From: Acidobacteriota bacterium
GTDB taxonomy: Bacteria; Acidobacteriota; Blastocatellia; Pyrinomonadales; Pyrinomonadaceae
Assembly: GCA_019639155.1 (NCBI GenBank)
Contig: JAHBSJ010000013.1
Span: 42,352 to 106,351, forward strand
Direction: 5' to 3'
Length of the DNA stretch: 64,000 nucleotides
The position numbers and the translations under genes were made by a program. Below are positions 25,505-33,942 of the stretch, one piece after another. The notes under the pieces are model-generated. The model did not search any database. It was given only the letters and a program-made list of their open reading frames with translations, and was not told the DNA's origin. Numbering within the stretch: the stretch's first letter is position 1; the number at the start of each line of letters is the position of its first letter.

Positions 25505-26400
25505 TCGAACACTCCGACCTCGTTCAATGCCCTCGGCTGATTTCGCCAGTCGCCGACGACCTTAACGAAAAGCTTGAGATACACCTTTGTCCCCAGAAGC
25601 CTTTCAATATCTTCGCGCGCCTTGGTTCCGACGTCCCGCAGCCTGGCTCCCTGCTTGCCGATGATGATCTTCTTCTGAGACGGCCTCTCGACGTATATAA
25701 CGCAATAGATCCGTGTCAGGCCGGGCTCCGTCTCATCGAATACCTCTGTGGCTACCGCCGTAACGTAAGGTATTTCGTCACCGGTGGTTAGCAATATCTT
25801 TTCCCTCACCATTTCCGCGACGATATTGCGAAGCGGCTGATCGGTGAGTTCGTCCTCTGTGAAAATGGCATCGCCCGCCGGAAGATTCTGTAGGATCAAT
25901 CCCGTAAGGATGTCGAGTTCCTGATCTTTGAGTGCCGAGATCGGGACCACTTCCTTGAAATCATATTCCTTTCGATAAAGATCTATGAGCGGGAGCAGCA
26001 GCCCACTCTCGCGAAGTTTATCAACCTTGTTCAATACCAGTATCGCGGGCTTCTCCGAACGTTTGACGAGATCCAGAACGAACCTGTCGCCGTTACCCGT
26101 AGAAACGCTGGCGTCCCGCATTAGGACAACGAGGTCAACGGTCTGCAGCGCATCATGAACTGCGGACATCATACGCCTGTTCAGGAGATATCCCGGCTTA
26201 TGTATTCCCGGCGTATCGAGGAAGACCATCTGTCCGCCGGGACGATTTACGACGCCCTTTATCTTGTATCGTGTGGTTTGAGGCTTGTTAGAAACTGCGG
26301 CGATCTTTTCGCCGACCAGTCTGTTGAGGAGCGTGGATTTGCCCGCATTCGGCCGCCCGATGAGCGCTACATAGCCGCTGCGAAAGTCTTCATTCGACAT
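25501..26400 (-). CDS. era: GTPase Era
   Basis: The 299-residue protein has G1 GRPNAGKST (15-23), G3 DTPG, G4 NKVD and a switch region 'SNKPQTTRYKI'. Its C-terminal KH domain ends with 'IIIGKQGARLRDVGTKAREDIERLLG'. Era binds the 3' end of 16S rRNA and is needed for 30S maturation. The length and domain order are standard. It follows the TPR gene after 43 bases and precedes prmA. Confidence 0.95.
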   Translation of the reverse strand: MSNEDFRSGYVALIGRPNAGKSTLLNRLVGEKIAAVSNKPQTTRYKIKGVVNRPGGQMVFLDTPGIHKPGYLLNRRMMSAVHDALQTVDLVVLMRDASVSTGNGDRFVLDLVKRSEKPAILVLNKVDKLRESGLLLPLIDLYRKEYDFKEVVPISALKDQELDILTGLILQNLPAGDAIFTEDELTDQPLRNIVAEMVREKILLTTGDEIPYVTAVATEVFDETEPGLTRIYCVIYVERPSQKKIIIGKQGARLRDVGTKAREDIERLLGTKVYLKLFVKVVGDWRNQPRALNEVGVFE

Positions 26401-26443
26401 CGTCTAAACAGTAACAAACTATCGTGATCAAAACTAAACGGCC

Positions 26444-28234
26444 TCACTGCTGGCGCAGCAGACGCTGCTTTGCGGCAATAGCATCGCGAAAAGCGCCACC
26501 CGCGACGTCGTCCAATTTTATGGCCTCATCATAGAGCCGCATTGCATAGCCGTTGTCATTGAAATGTTCGTAGATCCTTCCGAGTGCAACGTAGGTCAGA
26601 GAAAGCAGTGCCCGGTCGGTCGCTGCTGTGGCTGTCCGGACGACATTGCTGTATGCGACCTGTGCTTCAAGCAGCTTTGCCTCCTGCTGTTCGGGGTCAT
26701 CTATGGTCGCCGCGGAAAGTGCGGTAACTCGGCCAATGTTATAGAAGATACGCGGATCGTTCGGATTATCCGCAGACAGCCTTTTCAGCTCGCTCAAAGC
26801 TTTTGCCAGGTCACGGGAATCAATGAGCTTCTGGATCTCAAGCAGTTTCGATGTAACAGGATTTTCCGATAACGTACCGCGTTCGCTGGTCGCACGCCGC
26901 AATTCTCGGGCCGCGATCGCCCTTTGACGAGCTTCGGACGACGCCAAAACACGCCCGGTTTCCTTTATAGGGTCGAAAGCCGCGATCATCTCGCGGAGCG
27001 AATTCGCTATATCAAACCCCGATTCTTCAACGCCTTTAAGCTGCTCTGCAAAAAAGAAGGAAAGCACGGCACCTCGCTGATAGTCCTCCCAAAGCCGAAG
27101 TGCCGATTCATCTGCAATAGACGACTTGAATCGGTCGAGTTCAGCGACCACTGCTCGTTTTTCCTCGTCTGTCTTAAGTTCGGCAATGCGCTCCCGCGAA
27201 CGTGCAGTTGCGATCGCGACCTGTTCAAATTCGCCATTTCTTACATCAACGGCGGCAACGAGCGACCTCGTCATGGTGAGGAAGATGTCCGGTGAGATAT
27301 TGGTATCGGTCTTTCTGAGGTCTTCCAACAGGGGGCGAGCCCATTCCCGGATCGGCCCCACTTCTTTTGCATTCGTAAAGACGATCGGGTCTAGAACGAA
27401 CTGCAGGAATGCCCGGCGTGCTTCCGAAAAGCGCACGTCGGTGTCCGGAGGCACGACCACGTAATAATCATCGCGGATATTCAGAAAAACGATGTTACCT
27501 TTCGGTGCAAGCTTCTCGGGGACGATATAAAATCGACGGTCCGATGATTTCAGCTCAGTCTTTCTAAGTGTGGTGTTTGGGCGGCCTTTGGCCTTTTGCG
27601 TCTCGACGTTGACCCGCTCGACCACAGAAAGCTGCGGCCTGGTGTGCAGATACGCCAGCAACTCGCTGACCATCACCCGCGACGACGGGCGAAGAAGCGG
27701 ATCGGTATCGGTCAGATACATTTTGGCGTAGTCTTCCAGCTTCGAGCTGATCGATGATCGACGGTAGAATTCGCGGACAAGGGGTGCAAAATCGAGCACG
27801 TCAAGCAGCCGTCCCGGCAGATCGTTCGTTATCACCGGATCAGCAAGTTCCGGCACCGGAGTAAGTGCGTACGCCATGGAGACGAACGGGGATACTATCT
27901 CGGCATCTGACATCTGCGGATTTCGCCGCTTGTAATTCTGAACGAACGATGAGATGCGTCTGCGTAGATCCTCGTTCAATCCTGCGTTGTCGGCTAGGAG
28001 CTGCTCCCGGAATCTTTCACCTTTTTCGGTCAATGGCGTATTGATCAGCTTTTGCTCCCGACCGTCCGCAGTTCGGGCCGATGCCATTTCCAACGTTGCA
28101 AGGACGACGATCAGACGTTTGTCGGGTTGTATGCGGACACCGTAATTTGAAAGGTCAAAACCCGAGCCCGGCGTTTGGGCGACGGCCGCAGCTGACGACA
28201 TTAGAAACAGGACCGGCAAGAAAGCTTTACGCAT
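26444..28234 (-). CDS. Secreted TPR-containing protein of unknown function
   Basis: From the ATG at 28234 the product has 596 residues and a signal peptide (to about residue 19, ending AVAQ). Residues 20-300 are a globular region with no motif that I recognise. Residues about 450-596 contain TPR-like helices ('DPRIFYNIGRVTALSA', 'ALGRIYEHFNDNGYAMRLYDEAIKL'). A GTG nine bases earlier is an alternative start. Long secreted proteins with C-terminal TPRs are frequent in acidobacterial genomes. The neighbour is era; no functional link is evident. Confidence 0.65.
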   Translation of the reverse strand: MRKAFLPVLFLMSSAAAVAQTPGSGFDLSNYGVRIQPDKRLIVVLATLEMASARTADGREQKLINTPLTEKGERFREQLLADNAGLNEDLRRRISSFVQNYKRRNPQMSDAEIVSPFVSMAYALTPVPELADPVITNDLPGRLLDVLDFAPLVREFYRRSSISSKLEDYAKMYLTDTDPLLRPSSRVMVSELLAYLHTRPQLSVVERVNVETQKAKGRPNTTLRKTELKSSDRRFYIVPEKLAPKGNIVFLNIRDDYYVVVPPDTDVRFSEARRAFLQFVLDPIVFTNAKEVGPIREWARPLLEDLRKTDTNISPDIFLTMTRSLVAAVDVRNGEFEQVAIATARSRERIAELKTDEEKRAVVAELDRFKSSIADESALRLWEDYQRGAVLSFFFAEQLKGVEESGFDIANSLREMIAAFDPIKETGRVLASSEARQRAIAARELRRATSERGTLSENPVTSKLLEIQKLIDSRDLAKALSELKRLSADNPNDPRIFYNIGRVTALSAATIDDPEQQEAKLLEAQVAYSNVVRTATAATDRALLSLTYVALGRIYEHFNDNGYAMRLYDEAIKLDDVAGGAFRDAIAAKQRLLRQQ

Positions 28235-28328
28235 AGAACACACAAGAATCTCAAGAATAGTGGATGAATTCTATCCGTTGCAAGATGCACGCGGTACTGC
28301 CGACCGCAGAAAAGCATTTGCAGAGGTA

Positions 28329-28361
28329 GAAAAGGCGGGTGCCTATCGCTAAGCACCCGCC
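28329..28361 (-). terminator. Rho-independent terminator after the STAS gene
   Basis: On the minus strand a 9-bp GC-rich stem (GGCGGGTGC / GCACCCGCC) with a 10-base loop is followed by TTTTCT. It lies 28 bases after the STAS stop codon. Confidence 0.85.
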
Positions 28362-28388
28362 AAAAGAAACAGAGTCAATTATCTCGAG

Positions 28389-28736
28389 TTAGTCAAAGCT
28401 GCTGAGTGCCGAGGCTTCGTCATCGAATGTATCAAACACAGTGAGCAACTTGGTGATCGCAAGAAGGTCTTGGATCTTCTGCGTCAGGTGGAGAAGTTTG
28501 AGCGTGCCGCCCTCCTTCTTGACCGCCGTAAAGCTGGAAACAAGTTCTCCGATGCCGCTCGAATCAATATAGCCAACGTTTCCGAGGTTCAGGACGATCT
28601 TGTTCTTACCGTCACCCAAGAGTTTTCGAATAGCATTGCGAAGTGCCACGCTGCCTTCGCCAATGGTTACTTTTCCTGACAGGTCGAGGATGGTTACATC
28701 ACCCGCCTGGCGTTCCGAGATCGTGATATCAGACAT
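28389..28736 (-). CDS. STAS-domain anti-sigma factor antagonist
   Basis: The 115-residue protein is a single STAS domain of the SpoIIAA/RsbV type. It has the conserved '[11 protein letters not shown]' loop, whose Ser is the residue phosphorylated by a partner kinase. The Shine-Dalgarno is GGAGAT. It follows the HATPase gene on the same strand, giving a kinase-antagonist pair as in partner-switching stress regulons. No cognate sigma factor lies next to the pair. An intrinsic terminator ends the unit. Confidence 0.88.
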   Translation of the reverse strand: MSDITISERQAGDVTILDLSGKVTIGEGSVALRNAIRKLLGDGKNKIVLNLGNVGYIDSSGIGELVSSFTAVKKEGGTLKLLHLTQKIQDLLAITKLLTVFDTFDDEASALSSFD

Positions 28737-28823
28737 TTTTATCTCCTAAAGGTTTATCGAATTTAATGCTAAAACGTGATTCTAGACGATAGTTTACAGC
28801 AAAGTCCATTTGAGACCGCAAAT

Positions 28824-29219
28824 TTAACTTCCTTTTCTCATTCTCACTATGACACCGCCGTCCTCTGCATTTTCCCATTCGACCACATCCATGAAAGAAC
28901 GCATGAAAAGAATGCCCCTGCCGCTGGCCTTGAGCAAATTTTCCGGGTCGGTCGGGTCGGGAATTTCTTCAGGTGAAAACCCGGCCCCGTGATCCCTCAC
29001 CAGAATCTCAACATTACCTTCGGACTCTGAGAGAGTAAGATCGACGTTCTTGTTCTCGTCAAATTTGTTGCCGTGTTTAACGGCATTAGCGATGGATTCT
29101 CTGACCGCAAGGTCTATAGCGTATGCGAACTCATCGCCGTGACCGCCGGCCTTCACAAATTCAGCGGCCATTTCGGCGGCGGTATCCACCGATTCGATCC
29201 GGCTCGGTAATGAGGTCAT
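28824..29219 (-). CDS. RsbW/SpoIIAB-like anti-sigma regulatory kinase
   Basis: The product (131 residues from the ATG at 29219; a GTG at 29231 is possible) is a lone HATPase_c domain. The N-box 'VRESIANAVKHGN', the G1 box 'VRDHGAGF' and 'GRGILFMRSFMD' mark the GHKL ATP site. Such proteins bind a sigma factor, or another output, and phosphorylate a STAS partner, here plausibly the product of the next gene 87 bases downstream. The N-terminus carries 'LPSRIESVDTAAEMA', typical of the family. Confidence 0.85.
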   Translation of the reverse strand: MTSLPSRIESVDTAAEMAAEFVKAGGHGDEFAYAIDLAVRESIANAVKHGNKFDENKNVDLTLSESEGNVEILVRDHGAGFSPEEIPDPTDPENLLKASGRGILFMRSFMDVVEWENAEDGGVIVRMRKGS

Positions 29220-29310
29220 CTGATGTCGCACAATACGTTGAAAACAAGTTAGCGATTTAATCTGCCGACTGTCAAGACATCCGGAGCGGAATCATTCTAT
29301 GATTTAATGG

Positions 29311-30573
29311 ATGCGAGTACTTCCCGCAAAAAGCCTCGAAGGCAGCATAACGGTTCCCGGCGATAAGTCTATATCGCATCGGGCGGCGATGATCGCCGCG
29401 ATGGCCGAGGGAACCACTGTGATCCGAAATTATGCATCGGGCCGTGACTGTGCCTCGACCTTGAAGTGCCTTTGGGAACTTGGTGTTCCCATCGAGGTTT
29501 CGGGAACCACCGTAACTATAACCGGCGTCGGCAAACAAGGGTTTCAGAAGCCGGTCGGCCCGCTCGACTGCGGTAATAGCGGAACGACATTGCGTCTGCT
29601 GGCGGGCATACTCGCCGGCCAAAGCTTTGAGTCAATATTGACCGGTGACGAGTCGCTAAAAAAACGGCCGATGTACAGGATAATAGAGCCGCTAGCTGAA
29701 ATGAAGGCGATGCTCCTGTCGCCATTCAACACGGCCCCGCTCAAAATGCGAAGCCGTCTTCCGCTTAGAGCGATCGAATACACGCCGGACGTTGCATCTG
29801 CACAGGTGAAATCCTGCATTTTGCTTGCCGGCCTAAATGCCGAAGGCTCGACACGCGTCATCGAGCCGGTTCCCACCCGCGATCATACGGAACGCATGCT
29901 TGAGTGGTTCGGTGCCGATCTCGATAACCTCGGCGGCTCAGAACTAACGGCACGCGATGTGGATATTCCGGGCGACATCTCATCGGCCGCATTCTTTATC
30001 GCGGCCGCCGGCTGCCTGCCGGGGTCGCGTCTCGAGATAAAGAATGTCGGTATCAATCCAACCCGTACGGCTTTTCTGGATGTCCTTCGCTCGATCGGGG
30101 TCGGCATCGATATCGAGGAGATCTCCGCAGATGGTCCGGAGCCGGCAGGTAATATTACCGTTACTGCTCCCGACCAGCTCATCGGAAAGATCACAATTGA
30201 AGGAGCACGGACCGCGGCGTTGATAGATGAGATCCCGATACTTTCAGTCGTCGGCACTCAAACTGAAGGCGGCATCGAGGTTCGGGATGCCAAAGAACTC
30301 ACCGTGAAGGAAGTAAACCGGCTTCTTGTGATCGTTGATACCCTACGGTCCATGTTGGCGTGGGTCAAAGAGCTGCCGCCGGACGGCTTTATGGTCAGAC
30401 AGTCAAAGCTCAGTGGTGCCGTTGCCCACTCATTCGGCGACCACAGAATTGCGATGGCTTTTGCGATCGCGGGATTACTCTCTGACGACGGAGTGTTCGT
30501 CGAGGAGCCCGAATGGGTCGATATCTCATACCCCGGTTTTTTCGATATACTGGAGTCGGTAACCAAAAGATAA
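29311..30573 (+). CDS. aroA: 3-phosphoshikimate 1-carboxyvinyltransferase (EPSP synthase)
   Basis: The 420-residue enzyme shows the EPSP synthase motifs: 'GDKSISHR' at residues 18-25, 'LDCGNSGTTLRLLAG' near 85-99, 'SSAAFFIAAAG', 'NPTRTAFLDVL' and 'HSFGDHRIAMAFAIAGL' near the end. It joins shikimate-3-phosphate and PEP. The shikimate kinase gene follows after three bases, so the two sequential enzymes form an operon. Confidence 0.95.
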   Translation: MRVLPAKSLEGSITVPGDKSISHRAAMIAAMAEGTTVIRNYASGRDCASTLKCLWELGVPIEVSGTTVTITGVGKQGFQKPVGPLDCGNSGTTLRLLAGILAGQSFESILTGDESLKKRPMYRIIEPLAEMKAMLLSPFNTAPLKMRSRLPLRAIEYTPDVASAQVKSCILLAGLNAEGSTRVIEPVPTRDHTERMLEWFGADLDNLGGSELTARDVDIPGDISSAAFFIAAAGCLPGSRLEIKNVGINPTRTAFLDVLRSIGVGIDIEEISADGPEPAGNITVTAPDQLIGKITIEGARTAALIDEIPILSVVGTQTEGGIEVRDAKELTVKEVNRLLVIVDTLRSMLAWVKELPPDGFMVRQSKLSGAVAHSFGDHRIAMAFAIAGLLSDDGVFVEEPEWVDISYPGFFDILESVTKR

Positions 30574-30576
30574 GCG

Positions 30577-31092
30577 ATGAAAAAGGGGACAAAAATTGCC
30601 CTGACGGGCTTCATGGGCGTTGGAAAATCAAGTGTCGCACGGCATTTATCGCGCTTGATAAAAACAAAACACTTGGACCTCGACCATTTCATCGAACAGG
30701 AAGAACAGCAAAAGATCGTCGCTCTGATCGACACAATGGGTGTCGACTATTACCGAAAACTTGAAACCGAATGCCTGTCGAAACTTCTTGCCTCAGATAA
30801 CCCCCGCATTATTTCACTCGGCGGCGGTGCCTGGACGACCCAAGTGAACCGCGAAATGCTCAAGGATCACGGCTACACGTCGGTTTGGCTTGAGGCCACA
30901 TTCGAACACTGCTGGCTAAATATCACCTACTCGCACAAGGAACGCCCGTTAGCCCGCGACAAAGAGAACGCGCGAAAGCTCTTTGACGAACGACAGTCGG
31001 TTTACTGTCTCGCCGACTGGCATTTTGTGATTCGGCCTGGCCAGACCTCATTTGATGTCGCAAAGAATATAGCGGACGAAATTTTCGGTTAA
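30577..31092 (+). CDS. aroK: Shikimate kinase
   Basis: The 171-residue kinase has Walker A GFMGVGKSS (11-19), the shikimate-binding 'LDLDHFIE', 'YYRKLETECL', the 'SLGGGAW' loop and 'ERPLARD'. It phosphorylates shikimate to give the AroA substrate. It starts three bases after the aroA stop. The segment between the Asp motif and the second Arg helix is slightly divergent, but the length and motif order are normal. Confidence 0.88.
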   Translation: MKKGTKIALTGFMGVGKSSVARHLSRLIKTKHLDLDHFIEQEEQQKIVALIDTMGVDYYRKLETECLSKLLASDNPRIISLGGGAWTTQVNREMLKDHGYTSVWLEATFEHCWLNITYSHKERPLARDKENARKLFDERQSVYCLADWHFVIRPGQTSFDVAKNIADEIFG

Positions 31093-31283
31093 TTTTCATC
31101 ACGACGGGATTGCTAAATCACCCGAACTGCAAGAAAATATCGGTATTGAATTAACTACGGCTCAATTGGGTCCGATCAGATCAAGAACTGATCGATTTGA
31201 AAGCTGATTCAACAGGCTCGGACTGCCGATCTCGGAAAGCCCGGCCGAAATTTAACTAGCCTTATCTGGATACGGAGGAATTT

Positions 31284-31760
31284 ATGAAACTAAAAGTTTT
31301 TACAATTACAATGCTCGCAGCAGCCCTTTTTTTGAGTGCCTGCGGCAAAAGTGATGCAGATGTCGCAAAAGCCGCTACTGACAAGCTTGCCGCTGAGAAA
31401 GTGACAGGCGTGACGGTCACGGTCAAGGACGGTGTGGCCACGCTTACCGGCGAGGTCGCAGATGCCACTGTAAAGAATAAAGCCGAAGCCGCAGTTAGGA
31501 GCGTTGAAGGCGTAAAGAGCGTTACGAACAGTGTCACCCTCAAGCCGCTTCCGACTCCGCCGCCGGTCGCTGACGACAAGATGCTCGAAGGCACCATCAA
31601 TGAGGGCCTGAAGAAGGCCGGAATTGAAGGCGTGACGATCGAGGTCAAGGACGGCGAAGTTACGTTCTCAGGCAAGGTCGACAAGGATAAGGTGATGAAG
31701 GTCCAAGAGATCATCGCCGATGCCAAGCCGAAAAAGATGGTCAACAACCTCAATAAATAA
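31284..31760 (+). CDS. BON-domain lipoprotein
   Basis: The 158-residue product carries a lipoprotein signal with lipobox LSAC (Cys20). It has two BON-like repeats of the form 'VTVTVKDGVATLTGEVADATVKNKAEAAVRSVEGVKSV' in overlapping pieces (about residues 25-75 and 90-155). A Pro-rich linker separates them. BON domains bind phospholipid and stabilise the envelope (as in OsmY or DolP). A clean Shine-Dalgarno (GGAGG, 31276) precedes the ATG. The LysM gene lies 20 bases downstream with its own GGAGG. Confidence 0.85.
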   Translation: MKLKVFTITMLAAALFLSACGKSDADVAKAATDKLAAEKVTGVTVTVKDGVATLTGEVADATVKNKAEAAVRSVEGVKSVTNSVTLKPLPTPPPVADDKMLEGTINEGLKKAGIEGVTIEVKDGEVTFSGKVDKDKVMKVQEIIADAKPKKMVNNLNK

Positions 31761-31780
31761 GGACACGGAGGTAGAAAATT

Positions 31781-32155
31781 ATGTCATTACAGGAAAAATA
31801 CGTTTCTTTGCTCGAGATGGCCAACGCAAACGGCACGACCTACGAGCTTAGCGAGGGCGACGGCGTTCTTCACATTAGCGGAACCGCTCCTAACGCAGAA
31901 GCTAAAGCTGAACTGTGGGCGGAATATGAACGTCTCGACCCGGACTTTCGGTCGAACGATCTGGTGATGAGCATTTCTGTGGGCGATGCTGCCGGCGGCG
32001 GTGCGAACACATACACCGTCGTTTCGGGCGACAATCTGAGCAAGATCGCCGCCAAATACGGCATCACTTGGAAGGAGATCTTTGACGCGAATCGCGACAT
32101 TCTCAACAATCCTGACCTTATTCATCCGGGCCAGGAACTGAAGATCCCGTCCTAA
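31781..32155 (+). CDS. LysM-domain protein
   Basis: The 124-residue product ends with a LysM domain ('TYTVVSGDNLSKIAAKYG...ILNNPDLIHPGQELKIP', about residues 75-123). An N-terminal domain of about 65 residues resembles a BON fold ('GVLHISGTAPNAEAKAELW'). Together this matches Kbp/YgaU-like proteins (BON + LysM). No signal peptide is present. It forms an operon with the preceding BON lipoprotein and ends at a strong terminator. Confidence 0.82.
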   Translation: MSLQEKYVSLLEMANANGTTYELSEGDGVLHISGTAPNAEAKAELWAEYERLDPDFRSNDLVMSISVGDAAGGGANTYTVVSGDNLSKIAAKYGITWKEIFDANRDILNNPDLIHPGQELKIPS

Positions 32156-32179
32156 AGTTTGACCTAAGTCAATAAGATG

Positions 32180-32209
32180 GCCCGTCCGAACTTTCGGTCG
32201 GGCTTTTTT
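32180..32209 (+). terminator. Rho-independent terminator after the LysM gene
   Basis: GCCCG-t-CCGAA pairs with TTCGG-t-CGGGC, followed by TTTTTT, 25 bases after the LysM stop. It separates the BON/LysM operon from nadB. Confidence 0.92.
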
Positions 32210-32239
32210 GTATCTCAGCAATTTGCTAGATTTTGCTTA

Positions 32240-33814
32240 GTGTCACTTGTAACTGATTTCGTGGTTGTTGGGAGCGGCGTGGCCGGGCTTCGCGCCGCCA
32301 TAGAACTCGCGACGTCAGGAGCTCAGGTCACAATACTCACGAAAGACAAGGCAAACGAATCTAACACCGAATATGCGCAAGGTGGGGTCGCCGTTGTCAT
32401 GTCGGAAGATGATTCCGCCGATCTGCATGAAGGCGACACGCTTGTAGCCGGCGCAGGCCTCTGCGACGAAGCTGCGGTTGAAGTGCTCGTCACTGAGGGC
32501 ACCCGTTACATCCGAGAACTGATCGATTGGGGCACCGAATTTGACCGCGAGGGCGATTCGCTTTTGTTCACGCGTGAGGCAGCCCATTCCCGAAACCGTA
32601 TCCTTCACGCCCACGGCGACGCGACGGGAGCCGAATTCGTTCGTTCGCTGATCGCCCGTGCGGGCCGCGAAAAGACCATAAACCTGCTCGCATTTGCCAA
32701 CACGGACGGCCTGCTGGTTGATGACGGCCGCTGCGTCGGCGTGCGTTATTTGGACCCGATCCTCCGCTCTCCCAGAGAGGTTTATGCAAAGGCGGTCATC
32801 ATGTGTACGGGCGGTGCCGGACAGCTCTATCAGCACACGACAAATCCCGAGGTAGCTACCGGTGACGGAATGGCGATGGCATATCTGGCCGGTGCCGAGA
32901 TGGCGGATATGGAGTTCGTTCAATTCCATCCGACCGCGTTAAGCATCGAAGGCGCCCCGCGTTTTCTACTCTCAGAAGCAATGCGAGGCGAAGGCGGCGT
33001 GCTGAGGAACATAAATGGCGACCGTTTCATGCAGCGATACGACGAAAGGCTCGAACTTGCACCGCGTGATATCGTTTCGCGTTCGATCGTCGCGGAAATG
33101 CGGCGAACCGGTTCGCGCCATGTTTATTTGGACATGACCGCCTTTGACGGGATGTTCTTGCGTGAGCGGTTTCCAAAGATCAACGAGGTCTGTTTAAAAT
33201 TCGGCCTTAACATGGCCGAAGCTCAGCTTCCGGTTTCGCCGGCATCGCATTATTGCATGGGCGGCATTCGCACAGATCTTTGGGGGCGCAGCACGCTGCC
33301 GGGTCTATATGCGGCAGGCGAGGTCTCATGTACGGGAGTACACGGAGCCAATCGCCTCGCGTCAAACTCGCTGCTCGAAGGCCTAGTTTTTGGCGCGCGT
33401 TCGGGAGCTGCTGCCTTGTCAGATTCCGAATACCTATTAATGAGTGTTCCGGCGGACACTGAACACAGCCGCACAATGGTCCCGTCACGCTCAGCGATAT
33501 CCGTAGCGGTAAAAAAGCGCGTCAAGCGAATAATGTGGGAACGTGTCGGCATTTTGCGGGACAAAGCATCTATACAGCGTGCCCTCGCCGAATTGGAACA
33601 GATCGCAGCCGGACGCATCGACCGTGCGTCTCGCAATTTTGTTACTCTTGCCGCTCTTGTTTCCCGCGGTGCTCTTTGGCGGGAAGAATCGCGAGGAGGC
33701 CATTACAGAACGGATTTTCCCGAGTCCGACGATCGATTTCGAGTTCATTCGATACAATCGTTGGATATGCCGATAACGTCGGATAGCCAAATAGATTTCT
33801 ATCACGATCGATAG
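32240..33814 (+). CDS. nadB: L-aspartate oxidase
   Basis: The 524-residue flavoprotein (GTG start at 32240) oxidises L-aspartate to iminoaspartate in NAD synthesis. It has the FAD motif VVGSGVAGLRAA at the N-terminus, 'NTEYAQGGVAV', 'EFVQFHPTAL', 'RDIVSRSIVAEM', 'HYCMGGIRTDLWGRSTLPGLYAAGEVSCTGVHG' in overlapping pieces, and 'ANRLASNSLLEGLVFG', all diagnostic of NadB. An in-frame ATG at 32177 lies inside the preceding terminator and is unlikely to be used. nadA and nadC are not adjacent. Confidence 0.92.
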   Translation: MSLVTDFVVVGSGVAGLRAAIELATSGAQVTILTKDKANESNTEYAQGGVAVVMSEDDSADLHEGDTLVAGAGLCDEAAVEVLVTEGTRYIRELIDWGTEFDREGDSLLFTREAAHSRNRILHAHGDATGAEFVRSLIARAGREKTINLLAFANTDGLLVDDGRCVGVRYLDPILRSPREVYAKAVIMCTGGAGQLYQHTTNPEVATGDGMAMAYLAGAEMADMEFVQFHPTALSIEGAPRFLLSEAMRGEGGVLRNINGDRFMQRYDERLELAPRDIVSRSIVAEMRRTGSRHVYLDMTAFDGMFLRERFPKINEVCLKFGLNMAEAQLPVSPASHYCMGGIRTDLWGRSTLPGLYAAGEVSCTGVHGANRLASNSLLEGLVFGARSGAAALSDSEYLLMSVPADTEHSRTMVPSRSAISVAVKKRVKRIMWERVGILRDKASIQRALAELEQIAAGRIDRASRNFVTLAALVSRGALWREESRGGHYRTDFPESDDRFRVHSIQSLDMPITSDSQIDFYHDR

Positions 33815-33942
33815 CCGTTTGCTCTGTCAACATTTCTGCACAAACCGCTTGATTCCAATACCATCAACTAACGTTTTTGTTTATACTGAGTGTTCCAGTT
33901 TAATTCTCTTTCCGAGGTGTCCTGAACGCAAAAGAACCGTTT

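Noticed and set aside
32177..32239. Earlier in-frame ATG for nadB
   Set aside because: It lies in the stem of a strong rho-independent terminator. The NadB FAD motif fits a start at GTG 32240.
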